A stretch of 64,000 bases of DNA from Gammaproteobacteria bacterium UBA2675 (GTDB lineage: Bacteria; Pseudomonadota; Gammaproteobacteria; Pseudomonadales; Pseudohongiellaceae). The notes beneath the pieces were generated by a model, which saw only the letters and a list, made by a program, of their open reading frames with translations, was not told the origin of the DNA and ran no database searches. Location: the NCBI GenBank assembly GCA_002354805.1, contig DEMH01000009.1, positions 620,001 through 684,000 of the forward strand. The letters are read 5' to 3'. Position 1 is the stretch's first letter, and every line of letters starts with the position of its first letter. A program made the translations under genes and the position numbers. Of the stretch, positions 53,074-61,041 are shown in pieces.

Positions 53074-53110
53074 AATATTATCGCGAGCGGGCGAAATAAT
53101 CGATAATATT
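53074..53110. promoter_or_regulatory. 10-bp inverted repeat between fabA and GDP-mannose gene
   Basis: AATATTATCG (53074-53083) and CGATAATATT (53101-53110) form a perfect 10-bp dyad with a 17-bp GC-rich spacer. It lies 37-73 bp upstream of fabA and 69-105 bp before the plus-strand gene, and contains GATAAT/TATTAT hexamers that could serve as -10 boxes for both directions. It could also be an operator. No known FabR or FabT site is recognised. Confidence 0.45.
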
Positions 53111-53178
53111 TTGCCCCTCCTGACGAATCGCGGGGATTTGGGATAGACTTGCGGCCCAGCTTTGGAAAAGGATTTGAC

Positions 53179-54630
53179 ATGATTATCCCCGTCATACTGG
53201 CCGGTGGCACCGGATCGCGACTTTGGCCGCTATCCAGGCAACTCAACCCCAAGCAGTTCGTTGATATTGCCACCCATGAAGGCGATTTGACCCTGTTTCA
53301 GGCGACACTGTCGCGATTGCAGGGCCTCGCAGGCCTGGCTGCGCCGATTGTCATCTGCAACGAAGAGCATCGCTTCCTGGTTGCCGAACAGCTCAGACAA
53401 CTTGCTGAACATGAGGTTCCCGGAACGGCGCAGGCCAGGCTTCTGCTGGAACCAGCCGGGCGCAACACGGCGCCGGCGCTGACACTGGCTGCATTACTGG
53501 CCCAACAGCAGTATGGCCCCGATGATGTCATGCTGGTCCTGCCAGCCGATCACCTGATAGCCGATGTCGCGGCTTTTCACGAATGTGTTCTTATTGCTCA
53601 GGCCCTGGCTGCCTCCGGGGCGCTGGTCACGTTTGGCATCACGCCGGCGTATCCGGAAACCGGCTATGGCTATATTCAGGCAGGCGCAGCGCTTGCAGCC
53701 AGCAACGATAGAGCGTGTCAGGTAGCCCGCTTTGTGGAAAAACCGGACCTTGCGACCGCGCGCGGCTATCTGGAGGCTGGTGATTATTACTGGAACAGCG
53801 GTATGTTCATGATGACAGCCAGCACCTGGTTGCAGGAGGCGGGCAAGTTTGCACCTGCCATAACCGAGGCTTGCACGCGGGCATTCGAGACGCTCAGCCG
53901 CGATGGCGACTTTATCCGTATCGACGAAAAACGCTTCAGTGAGAGCCCCTCTGATTCAATCGACTACGCCGTGATGGAAAAGACACCACTGGCTGCAGTG
54001 GTTCCCATGCAGGCAGGGTGGAGCGACCTGGGTGCATGGAACGCCCTTTGGGAGACCAGTACTACGCGAGACGAGCACAACAATGTTCGCAGCGGTGATG
54101 TCTACCTGCAACAGGTCAGCAACAGTTACGTGCATGCCGGTTCGCGCTTCGTTGCCGCGGTCGGCATGGATCATGCAGTTATCGTGGAAACGGCAGACGC
54201 CGTGCTGGTGGCAAACAAGGACCAGGTGCAGGATGTAAAAGGCATCGTGCAGTGGTTGACGCAGCACCAACGCAGCGAGGCAGTGTCCCACACTCTGGTG
54301 TACCGACCCTGGGGTTCGTATGAATGCCTTAGCAGCGGGCCTGGATTTCAGGTAAAGCGGATTCGCGTCAGGCCTGGCGCAGCGCTTTCGCTGCAAATGC
54401 ACCAACATAGGGCAGAGCATTGGGTGGTGATCAGTGGCAGTGCAACGGTCACCTGTGACGAGCGTAAGTTTGTAATGCAGGCTAATGAATCTACATTCAT
54501 TCCGCTGGGCAGTAAGCACCGCCTGCAGAATGAGGGAACAGATTGGGTTGAACTGATCGAAGTTCAAACCGGCAGTTATCTGGGAGAGGATGACATTGTC
54601 AGATTTGACGATGTCTACGGGCGCAGCTGA
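53179..54630 (+). CDS. Mannose-1-P guanylyltransferase/mannose-6-P isomerase
   Basis: A 483-residue bifunctional AlgA/ManC-type enzyme that makes mannose-6-phosphate and GDP-mannose for exopolysaccharide or lipopolysaccharide. The N-terminal nucleotidyltransferase has the pyrophosphorylase signature LAGGTGSRLWPLSRQLNPKQ and the sugar-binding RFVEKPD. The C-terminal type II isomerase is a cupin (YRPWGSYECLSSGPGFQVKR, MHQHRAEHWVVISG). I placed the start at ATG 53179 (AAAGGA 7 nt before); the frame runs open upstream to 53149. First of three plus-strand sugar-nucleotide genes. Confidence 0.94.
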   Translation: MIIPVILAGGTGSRLWPLSRQLNPKQFVDIATHEGDLTLFQATLSRLQGLAGLAAPIVICNEEHRFLVAEQLRQLAEHEVPGTAQARLLLEPAGRNTAPALTLAALLAQQQYGPDDVMLVLPADHLIADVAAFHECVLIAQALAASGALVTFGITPAYPETGYGYIQAGAALAASNDRACQVARFVEKPDLATARGYLEAGDYYWNSGMFMMTASTWLQEAGKFAPAITEACTRAFETLSRDGDFIRIDEKRFSESPSDSIDYAVMEKTPLAAVVPMQAGWSDLGAWNALWETSTTRDEHNNVRSGDVYLQQVSNSYVHAGSRFVAAVGMDHAVIVETADAVLVANKDQVQDVKGIVQWLTQHQRSEAVSHTLVYRPWGSYECLSSGPGFQVKRIRVRPGAALSLQMHQHRAEHWVVISGSATVTCDERKFVMQANESTFIPLGSKHRLQNEGTDWVELIEVQTGSYLGEDDIVRFDDVYGRS

Positions 54631-54675
54631 TCAACAGAAGCCGCGCAATGACACGTAACATGGAGATATCAGTTA

Positions 54676-55500
54676 ATGATTAAGAAATGTTTGTTCCCGG
54701 CTGCCGGATACGGCACCCGTTTTTTGCCAGCCACTAAAGCGATGCCCAAGGAGATGTTGACGCTGGTCAACAAGCCGCTGATTCAGTACGGTGTTGAAGA
54801 GGCGGTGGCGGCCGGTATCACTGGTATTGCCATTGTCACCGGGCGCGGCAAACGGGCGATCGAAGATCATTTTGATATCAGCTATGAGCTTGAGCATCAG
54901 ATCAAGGGCACCTCCAAAGAAAAAGCACTCGCGCCGATTCGACAGATCATCGACACATGTACCTTTTCCTACACACGCCAGATCGAGATGAAAGGTCTTG
55001 GGCATGCGATCCTCACAGGCGAAACCCTGATCGGGTCTGAGCCTTTTGCCGTCATTCTTGCCGACGACTACTGCGTTGCCGAGCCGGACCCGGTGCTGCT
55101 GCAAATGGTGAAACTGTTCGAAAAATACCAGTGCAGTGTCGTGGCCATCGAGGAAGTTCCGGCAGAGGAAACCTACAAATACGGCGTTATAGATGGCGAA
55201 GAAGAAGAAGAAGGTGTATTCCGGATTCGCCAGATGGTGGAAAAACCGGACCCCAGCGAAGCGCCTTCCAACCTCGCAATTATCGGTCGTTATATTCTGA
55301 CACCCGACATTTTCGATATTCTGCGTGATACACCACCTGGCAGAAACGGTGAGTTGCAGATTACCGATGCGCTGATGACACAGGCCAGCGAAGGCCGCGT
55401 GCTGGGATACCGATTCAAAGGCCGCCGCTTCGATTGCGGCAGCGTTGAGGGATTTGTTGAGGCTACCAACCACTGCTATACCAACTACTACAAAAAATAA
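54676..55500 (+). CDS. galU: UTP-glucose-1-phosphate uridylyltransferase
   Basis: A 274-residue enzyme forming UDP-glucose. The signature FPAAGYGTRFLPATKAMPKEML (nucleotide loop) occurs at residues 7-28; further conserved parts are GRGKRAIEDHFD, GLGHAILTGE and GRRFDCGSVEGF, which end the catalytic core. An acidic run EEEEEG near residue 175 is a small insertion. The start follows manC-like gene by 45 nt, with GGAG upstream. Confidence 0.96.
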   Translation: MIKKCLFPAAGYGTRFLPATKAMPKEMLTLVNKPLIQYGVEEAVAAGITGIAIVTGRGKRAIEDHFDISYELEHQIKGTSKEKALAPIRQIIDTCTFSYTRQIEMKGLGHAILTGETLIGSEPFAVILADDYCVAEPDPVLLQMVKLFEKYQCSVVAIEEVPAEETYKYGVIDGEEEEEGVFRIRQMVEKPDPSEAPSNLAIIGRYILTPDIFDILRDTPPGRNGELQITDALMTQASEGRVLGYRFKGRRFDCGSVEGFVEATNHCYTNYYKK

Positions 55501-55519
55501 CGGCAAAGGATGCAATATC

Positions 55520-56860
55520 GTGCAGATTAATTGTTTCAAGGCCTATGACATCAGAGGGCGTGTGCCCGACCAGCTTAATGAAGATATCGCCTGGCGCATT
55601 GGGCGCGCCTGTGCGGAGTTTCTGTCAGTTGACACCATGGTGGTGGGGCATGACATCCGCCTGAGCAGCCGCAGCCTGTGCGACGCCCTGACGCGTGGAC
55701 TGACAGAGGGTGGTGTTGATGTGATCGATATCGGTCAGTGCGGCACCGAGGAAGTTTACTTTGCGACCTCCCACCTGAAGGCTGGCGGCGGCATTGTGGT
55801 GACGGCAAGCCATAACCCAATGGATTACAACGGCATGAAGCTGGTACGCGAGGAGTCTCGCCCCATCAGCGGTGATACCGGACTAAGCGATATACGGCGA
55901 CTCGCCGAGGCTGGCAAATTCGCCCCGGCCTCGCGCACCGGCTCGGTGACCCAGCAGGATACCCGTCCTGCCTACATCGAGCACCTGCTGTCCTACATCA
56001 ATGTCGGTGAGCTGCGCCCGCTTAAGCTGGTAGTCAATGCAGGCAATGGCGGTGCTGGACCCGTGGTCGATGCGCTGGCAGAAAAGCTGCCCTTTGAGCT
56101 GATCCGGGTTCATCATCAGCCTGACGGCCATTTTCCCAATGGCGTGCCCAATCCTCTGCTGGAGGAGAACCGCGCGCCGACCATCGAAGCGATTCGCGAA
56201 CATAGGGCCGATCTGGGTATTGCCTGGGATGGCGACTTTGATCGCTGCTTCTTCTTTGATGAGACGGGTTACTTTGTCGAGGGTTACTACATTGTGGGTC
56301 TGCTGGCGCAAAGCTTCCTCAGCAAGCAGCCTGGGTCTGCCATCATCCACGACCCGCGTCTGACCTGGAATACCCAGGAAATCTGCGAGTCGATGGGTGG
56401 GCGCGCCATCCAGTGCAAAACCGGCCATGCCTTCATCAAGGAGCGCATGCGCAAGGAAGACGCTGTGTACGGTGGCGAAATGAGTGCTCACCATTATTTC
56501 AGGGACTTTGCCTACTGCGATAGTGGCATGATCCCGTGGCTGCTGGTCACAGAATTAATGTCCCAGGCCGGCAAGCCCCTGTCCGATCTGGTGGCCGAAC
56601 GCCAGGCCGCGTTCCCGGCCAGTGGCGAGATCAACCGGCAGGTGGAGGATGCTGCGTTTCTTTTGAATCAGGTCGAGGACAGGTATGGCAAAGACGCCGT
56701 GTCGATTGATCACACCGATGGTCTGAGTGTGGCCTTCGCTGACTGGCGCTTCAATCTGCGCATGTCCAACACGGAGCCGGTAGTGCGACTGAACGTTGAG
56801 TCGCGCGGTGATCCTGAGCTGATGCGGCAAAAGACGCAGGAGTTGCTGGCGCTGTTTTAA
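55520..56860 (+). CDS. Phosphomannomutase/phosphoglucomutase
   Basis: A 446-residue alpha-D-phosphohexomutase linking mannose-6-P and mannose-1-P (or glucose phosphates). The active-site serine loop is VVTASHNPMDYNGMK, the metal loop is AWDGDFDRCFFFDE and the sugar-binding loop is GGEMSAHHYF; the phosphate-binding C-terminal motif is MSNTEPVVRLNVE. A GTG start at 55520 with AAAGGA 9 nt upstream is preferred; the open frame begins earlier but overlaps galU. Homologues are AlgC, ManB and CpsG. It completes the route from fructose-6-P to GDP-mannose with the manC-type gene and pgi. Confidence 0.93.
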   Translation: MQINCFKAYDIRGRVPDQLNEDIAWRIGRACAEFLSVDTMVVGHDIRLSSRSLCDALTRGLTEGGVDVIDIGQCGTEEVYFATSHLKAGGGIVVTASHNPMDYNGMKLVREESRPISGDTGLSDIRRLAEAGKFAPASRTGSVTQQDTRPAYIEHLLSYINVGELRPLKLVVNAGNGGAGPVVDALAEKLPFELIRVHHQPDGHFPNGVPNPLLEENRAPTIEAIREHRADLGIAWDGDFDRCFFFDETGYFVEGYYIVGLLAQSFLSKQPGSAIIHDPRLTWNTQEICESMGGRAIQCKTGHAFIKERMRKEDAVYGGEMSAHHYFRDFAYCDSGMIPWLLVTELMSQAGKPLSDLVAERQAAFPASGEINRQVEDAAFLLNQVEDRYGKDAVSIDHTDGLSVAFADWRFNLRMSNTEPVVRLNVESRGDPELMRQKTQELLALF

Positions 56861-57294
56861 GGCGCGTACAGCATCCGGTATCGATAACGGTCTTCAGACT
56901 CTATGGCCAGCCCTAGCTTGAGGTAGAAATTATAGGCAGGGTTGGCCTTCAGCACATTAAGGCGCAAGGTTTTCTGTTGCTGACGACTGGCAGAAAAAAG
57001 TCTTTCCATCACCGCAGTGCCGACCCCATTGCGTTGCCAGTCGGGATGTATGAGCAGCATTTCCAGGCGAAGATGGTCAGCTTCTGATTTCAGACTGTAT
57101 CCACCAATATCCTGGTCATTGTGACTGATCATGGTAAAGCTGGATGCGGGAATATTCTCTTCAAAGCTGTGGCGCTGAAACAGTTCGTCCCAGCCCCAGG
57201 TGTCTGCAATGTACTGCCGCATAACGGTGCGAAACAGCTGGTAGGCCCAGTCCATGTCCTTGGGGGCTGCTTTTTTATAGTGCAGGGTGATCAT
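56857..57294 (-). CDS. GNAT family N-acetyltransferase
   Basis: A 145-residue acyltransferase of the GNAT fold. The acetyl-CoA loop is seen as HPDWQRNGVGTAVMERLF (R-x-x-G-x-G/A), followed by LNVLKANPAYNFYLKLGL, where Asn-Pro-Ala stands at the usual end strand. The upstream GTG (57309) overlaps the ligase stop TGA and would add five residues; ATG 57294 is preferred because AGG lies 7 nt before it. It ends TTAA against the mutase stop. The substrate is unknown; protein or small-molecule amine acetylation is possible. Confidence 0.85.
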   Translation of the reverse strand: MITLHYKKAAPKDMDWAYQLFRTVMRQYIADTWGWDELFQRHSFEENIPASSFTMISHNDQDIGGYSLKSEADHLRLEMLLIHPDWQRNGVGTAVMERLFSASRQQQKTLRLNVLKANPAYNFYLKLGLAIESEDRYRYRMLYAP

Positions 57295-57305
57295 GGGCGG
57301 CCTGT

Positions 57306-58706
57306 TCACCCTTCAGACTTTACAGAGCTGGCCAGCTGGCGCTTCCACCCCAGCTGCTTTTCAACAGCGCTGACCATGGCGCCGGCCAGATCCTTGCCGC
57401 ATACCTCTTCCAGGTCTGCCAGGGCTGGCGAGCTGGTGACTTCAAGAATCAAAGGCCCTTTGCGAGAGCGCAGCATATCCACGCCAGCGACTTTCAGGCC
57501 TATGCTGCGTGCGGCCTTGATGGCAAGGCGGCGCTCTTCGGTGCTGATGCGGGCCACTGTCTGACGCGCCAGTTGTTTTTTGTGGCGAAACTGCCCCGGA
57601 ATGCCCTGGCGCTCGACCGCGCAGACAACTTTGCCGTCGACAACCAGCAGCCGCAGAGATTTGCCCTCGGATTCGCGAATGTACTCCTGAACCAGCAGGT
57701 TCGCCTGCAGCGATTTAAAGGCGTTGATCAGGCTTTCGCCGGCTGTGCGTGATTCAGCCAGCACAACGCCGCGACGCTCCGGTCCCTCTAGCAGTTTGAC
57801 GATCATCGGCGCGCCATTGACCATGTCGATCAGTTCGTCGGTATCGAGCGGGCTGTCAGCGAAGCCGGTGGTCGGGATGGGCAGCCCGTTCTGTAACAGG
57901 TGCTGCAGGGAATAAAGCTTGTCGCGTGAGTGGGCAATCGCTTCTGCGCTATTCAGCGAGTATATGCCCAGGCTTTCAAACTGGCGCACCAGCGCGCAGC
58001 CGTAAAAGGTCAGGTCAGGGCGGATGCGGGGAATGACAGCATCCAGCTTGTTCAGCAACTTGCCGCCGCGATAGTGAATTTCGGGGTGCTCGGCATCCAG
58101 TTTCATGTAGCACTGTCGCACGTCGTAAAGCCGGATGCGGTGGCCGCGCTCTTCACCAGCTTCCAGGATGCGCTGATTACTGGCCAGTTCAGGGTTGCTG
58201 GCCAGGAGTCCTATGCGCAAACCTGATGGCGTGCGCGAGTGTGCCTGGTACAGCTCCTCGATCTGCTGGCTGGCGATGTGTCCACACAGGAAGCTGGCCG
58301 CCGGGTCTACCAGAATACGCCCGTGCATGGCCTGGCGTCCCAGCAGCATGCGGTAACCCATGGAGTCGCGATTGGTCAGTGTCATTTCAACCGGCCAGGA
58401 CTGCCCGTGCAGTTGCAGCTCAGTCTGAATGACGTAGCGTTTTTCGCCAATGCCGCTTGAGCTTTTGACAATGCGTTTGTCCACCACTTCCGCCTCGCAG
58501 CGGATAATGGTGCGTCGATTGTTCTGCAGAGGATGTACCTCAAAGCTCACCCAGGGCTGACCACCTTTAAAAAAAGGGCGAATGTTAAAGGCGTGCAGCG
58601 AGGATGTCTTGGCGCCGGAGTCGACTCGCGCCTTGGTCGCCGGGATGCCCAGCGCAGGCATGGCACACCATTCCTCGCTGCCGACGATGATCTTGTTGTG
58701 GAACAT
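57306..58706 (-). CDS. RimB-like protease domain fused to RimK-like ligase
   Basis: A 466-residue fusion. Residues about 4-145 form a small beta domain of the RimB/Zn_protease (PF05618) type with the aspartyl-protease-like motif VDSGAKTSSLHA (Asp29). Residues about 165-450 form an ATP-grasp ligase of the RimK type, with SRDKLYSLQHLL, APMIVKLLEGPERRGV, LLVQEYIRES and LILEVTSSPAL. RimK adds glutamates to ribosomal protein S6 and RimB is a peptidase for the same tag in pseudomonads (recalled). The start is uncertain: ATG 58706 is given, while TTG 58721 overlaps the pgi stop. The gene sits between pgi and the GNAT gene. Confidence 0.75.
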   Translation of the reverse strand: MFHNKIIVGSEEWCAMPALGIPATKARVDSGAKTSSLHAFNIRPFFKGGQPWVSFEVHPLQNNRRTIIRCEAEVVDKRIVKSSSGIGEKRYVIQTELQLHGQSWPVEMTLTNRDSMGYRMLLGRQAMHGRILVDPAASFLCGHIASQQIEELYQAHSRTPSGLRIGLLASNPELASNQRILEAGEERGHRIRLYDVRQCYMKLDAEHPEIHYRGGKLLNKLDAVIPRIRPDLTFYGCALVRQFESLGIYSLNSAEAIAHSRDKLYSLQHLLQNGLPIPTTGFADSPLDTDELIDMVNGAPMIVKLLEGPERRGVVLAESRTAGESLINAFKSLQANLLVQEYIRESEGKSLRLLVVDGKVVCAVERQGIPGQFRHKKQLARQTVARISTEERRLAIKAARSIGLKVAGVDMLRSRKGPLILEVTSSPALADLEEVCGKDLAGAMVSAVEKQLGWKRQLASSVKSEG

Positions 58707-58717
58707 GTCTGACTTGC

Positions 58718-60391
58718 TCAATCCTTTACTCCGCCGCTGGTTTGCTGCCGGCAGTATGCCACTAATGCGGCACTGGACGCATCCAGTTCGGACGAGCTGG
58801 CACCGGACTGCAGCGCCTCGAAAAGTGGAGTGCAAAGCTGTTTGCCAATCTCGACACCCCACTGATCGAAGGCGTTGATGTTCCAGATGACGCTCTGCAC
58901 AAATACCTTATGCTCATAGGTTGCCAGCAGGCAACCCAGACTGAGGGCATCGAGTTTTTCCAGCACGATTGTCGTGCTGGGTCTGTTTCCGGGCACCCGC
59001 TTATGAGGTGCCAGTCTGGTTGCCTCGGCGCCCGGCAGTCCCTGATCCAGTAGTTCCTGCTCGGCCTGTGCCACGGTTTTGCCACACATCAGCGCACGGC
59101 TCTGGCTAAAGCAATTGGCCAGCAGGTATTGGTGCTGGGTCCGTGCCTGCTCGGACGCCTGGGTGTCAGCCTGGGCGACGGCAATAAAATCGGCCGGAAT
59201 CATCTGCGTACCCTGGTGCAGCAACTGATGAAAGGAGTGTTGTCCGTTGGTGCCGGCGCTGCCCCAGATTACCGGGCCGCTTTGCATGGCCAGTGCATTG
59301 CCGGCAAGGTCAACTGATTTGCCAAGGCTTTCCATGTCCAGCTGTTGCAGATAACCGGGCAACATGGCCAGGTCCTGCGCGTAGGGCAGCACCACGTGTG
59401 ATCCGGCATTCCAGTAATTGCGGTACCAGACGGTCAGCAGGCCCAGGAGTACGGGTATGTTCTGCTCGAGCGGGGTCTCAGCAAAATGCTGGTCCATCAG
59501 TGCGGCGCCGCTTAGCAACTGCCTGAACGTTGCCATGCTGGTTGCCAGCGCAATCGGCAGACCGATCGCCGACCATAAAGAGAAACGGCCACCCACCCAG
59601 TCCCACATCGGAAAGATGTTCGACGCCGCTATGCCAAACTCGGTGGCGGCTTTGATATTGCTGCTGACGGCGACAAAATGGCGGGAAACATCGGCATCAG
59701 CATCGGCAGTCAACAGCCACTGTCTTGCCAACAGTGCGTTGTTGAGTGTCTCCAGTGTGCTGAATGATTTGGACGCGACGATAAACAGGGTGCTGGCAGG
59801 ATCGAGAGTAGCCAGGCAGGCCTGCAAGTGGGCCGGATCGATGTTGGACACAAAGTGACATCTTAGCGACGTGTTGTGCTGCCGCCTCAGTGCGGCTGTG
59901 ACCATGGCCGGGCCCAGATCGGATCCGCCGATTCCGATATTGACTACGTCTCTTATCTTCTCGCCCGATGATCCACGCCGCTGCCCAGCGTGGATCTGCT
60001 CGACAAAGGCCTGCATCTGATCCAGCACCTGCTCCACTTCACGACCCGTCTCTGGCTGGTTGGCTGCGCGATAACCACGCAGCGCGGTATGCAGGGCGGC
60101 ACGTCGCTCAGTAGTATTGACAGTTTCCCCATCCAACAGGGCCTGGCGCCTGGCGGGCAACTCCTGTTCTTCGGCAAGTGAAATCAGCAGTTGCAGTGCC
60201 CGCTCATCGAGCAGGTTCTTGGACAGATCGACACGCAAGGGCCCGCAGGCAAATGTGAGTTTGCTCGTTCGTTCGGGATCTCTGAGGAACAGCGAAGACA
60301 GTTGATCAGGGGGGCTTGCCAGTAACGCCTGATGGTTCGACAACTGTTGGTGAATTCCGGTGGGGTTATCCTTTGGAGTGTTCCTTGTCAT
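58718..60391 (-). CDS. pgi: Glucose-6-phosphate isomerase
   Basis: A 557-residue isomerase interconverting glucose-6-P and fructose-6-P. Signature elements: NIGIGGSDLGPAMVT, FIVASKSFSTLETLNNALLAR, MWDWVGGRFSLWSAIGLP and FVQSVIWNINAFDQWGVE. Length is normal for the family. It provides fructose-6-P for the GDP-mannose pathway encoded nearby on the plus strand. Confidence 0.97.
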   Translation of the reverse strand: MTRNTPKDNPTGIHQQLSNHQALLASPPDQLSSLFLRDPERTSKLTFACGPLRVDLSKNLLDERALQLLISLAEEQELPARRQALLDGETVNTTERRAALHTALRGYRAANQPETGREVEQVLDQMQAFVEQIHAGQRRGSSGEKIRDVVNIGIGGSDLGPAMVTAALRRQHNTSLRCHFVSNIDPAHLQACLATLDPASTLFIVASKSFSTLETLNNALLARQWLLTADADADVSRHFVAVSSNIKAATEFGIAASNIFPMWDWVGGRFSLWSAIGLPIALATSMATFRQLLSGAALMDQHFAETPLEQNIPVLLGLLTVWYRNYWNAGSHVVLPYAQDLAMLPGYLQQLDMESLGKSVDLAGNALAMQSGPVIWGSAGTNGQHSFHQLLHQGTQMIPADFIAVAQADTQASEQARTQHQYLLANCFSQSRALMCGKTVAQAEQELLDQGLPGAEATRLAPHKRVPGNRPSTTIVLEKLDALSLGCLLATYEHKVFVQSVIWNINAFDQWGVEIGKQLCTPLFEALQSGASSSELDASSAALVAYCRQQTSGGVKD

Positions 60392-60478
60392 GAATGACGG
60401 ATCTCAACGGCTGCAGATTACCTTAACTTAGCGGATTCCCCACAGCTGATCAATTGCTGTGCCTGATACAAAAAAATG

Positions 60479-60507
60479 TTGATCAAATTCTGATTCGTTG
60501 GTAGGAT
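60479..60507 (+). promoter_or_regulatory. Promoter of the tRNA-Thr gene
   Basis: TTGATC (60479-60484) and TAGGAT (60502-60507) are spaced by 17 bp and followed by a GC-rich discriminator (GCGCGCCC), as in stringently controlled stable-RNA promoters. The start would be near 60514, about 22 nt before the mature tRNA. Confidence 0.7.
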
Positions 60508-60535
60508 GCGCGCCCTGTACAGATAACACTGTAAT

Positions 60536-60613
<78 letters not shown>

Positions 60614-61041
60614 TCTCTCTCCCTCCGTCAGTCGTCTTAAGAACAACTACTTAATTTTATAATCACGCCAAAACCTGGCTCGAATTGTCATTCGTTTGAT
60701 CTGTCCACAAAAGCGCGGATTTCACAAGATTTTTCCTGATAGCTCCCCACTGCCTGCGCTCAATCCCTTCAAACAAGCATTTCACCGATGGGAAGTCACT
60801 CACTGTCACACTTTTCTCACAAAACTGTAACTTTTCGGCTTTTAATCATTGCTTTTGTGAATATGTTCAGTTAAAACTGCCGTCGTTAAGCAACTTATTC
60901 CTGTTTCGTGCAGGACGAGTTGACGAGAAATAAAAACAATATGTTTAAAACGACAACCAAAAGATGATGCAAAGATCGCTGCCCTGAAAACGGGCCGGGC
61001 ATTTTTGTGTTTAATAAATCTATCTTTAAGGTGGGATAAGT
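60614..61041. other. 428-bp gene-free leader region before the TonB receptor
   Basis: AT-rich sequence without an open frame worth calling; the minus-strand frame 60895-61140 overlaps the receptor start and is a shadow. A small GCCC...GGGC hairpin (60981-60995, or 60981-61000 with the second GGGC) is followed by ATTTTTGTG, so an attenuator is possible. Weak promoter-like boxes (TTGCTT and TAAAAC, 17 bp apart) lie at 60849-60877. No riboswitch fold is recognised. Confidence 0.55.

Noticed and set aside
54673..55539. 288-codon minus-strand open frame over galU
   Set aside because: It mirrors galU, which has full motif support and good start signals; the opposite frame shows no known domain.
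58707..58862. 52-residue N-terminal extension of the RimB-RimK gene
   Set aside because: It lies in the 3' end of pgi in another frame, has no ribosome site and does not resemble the family start.
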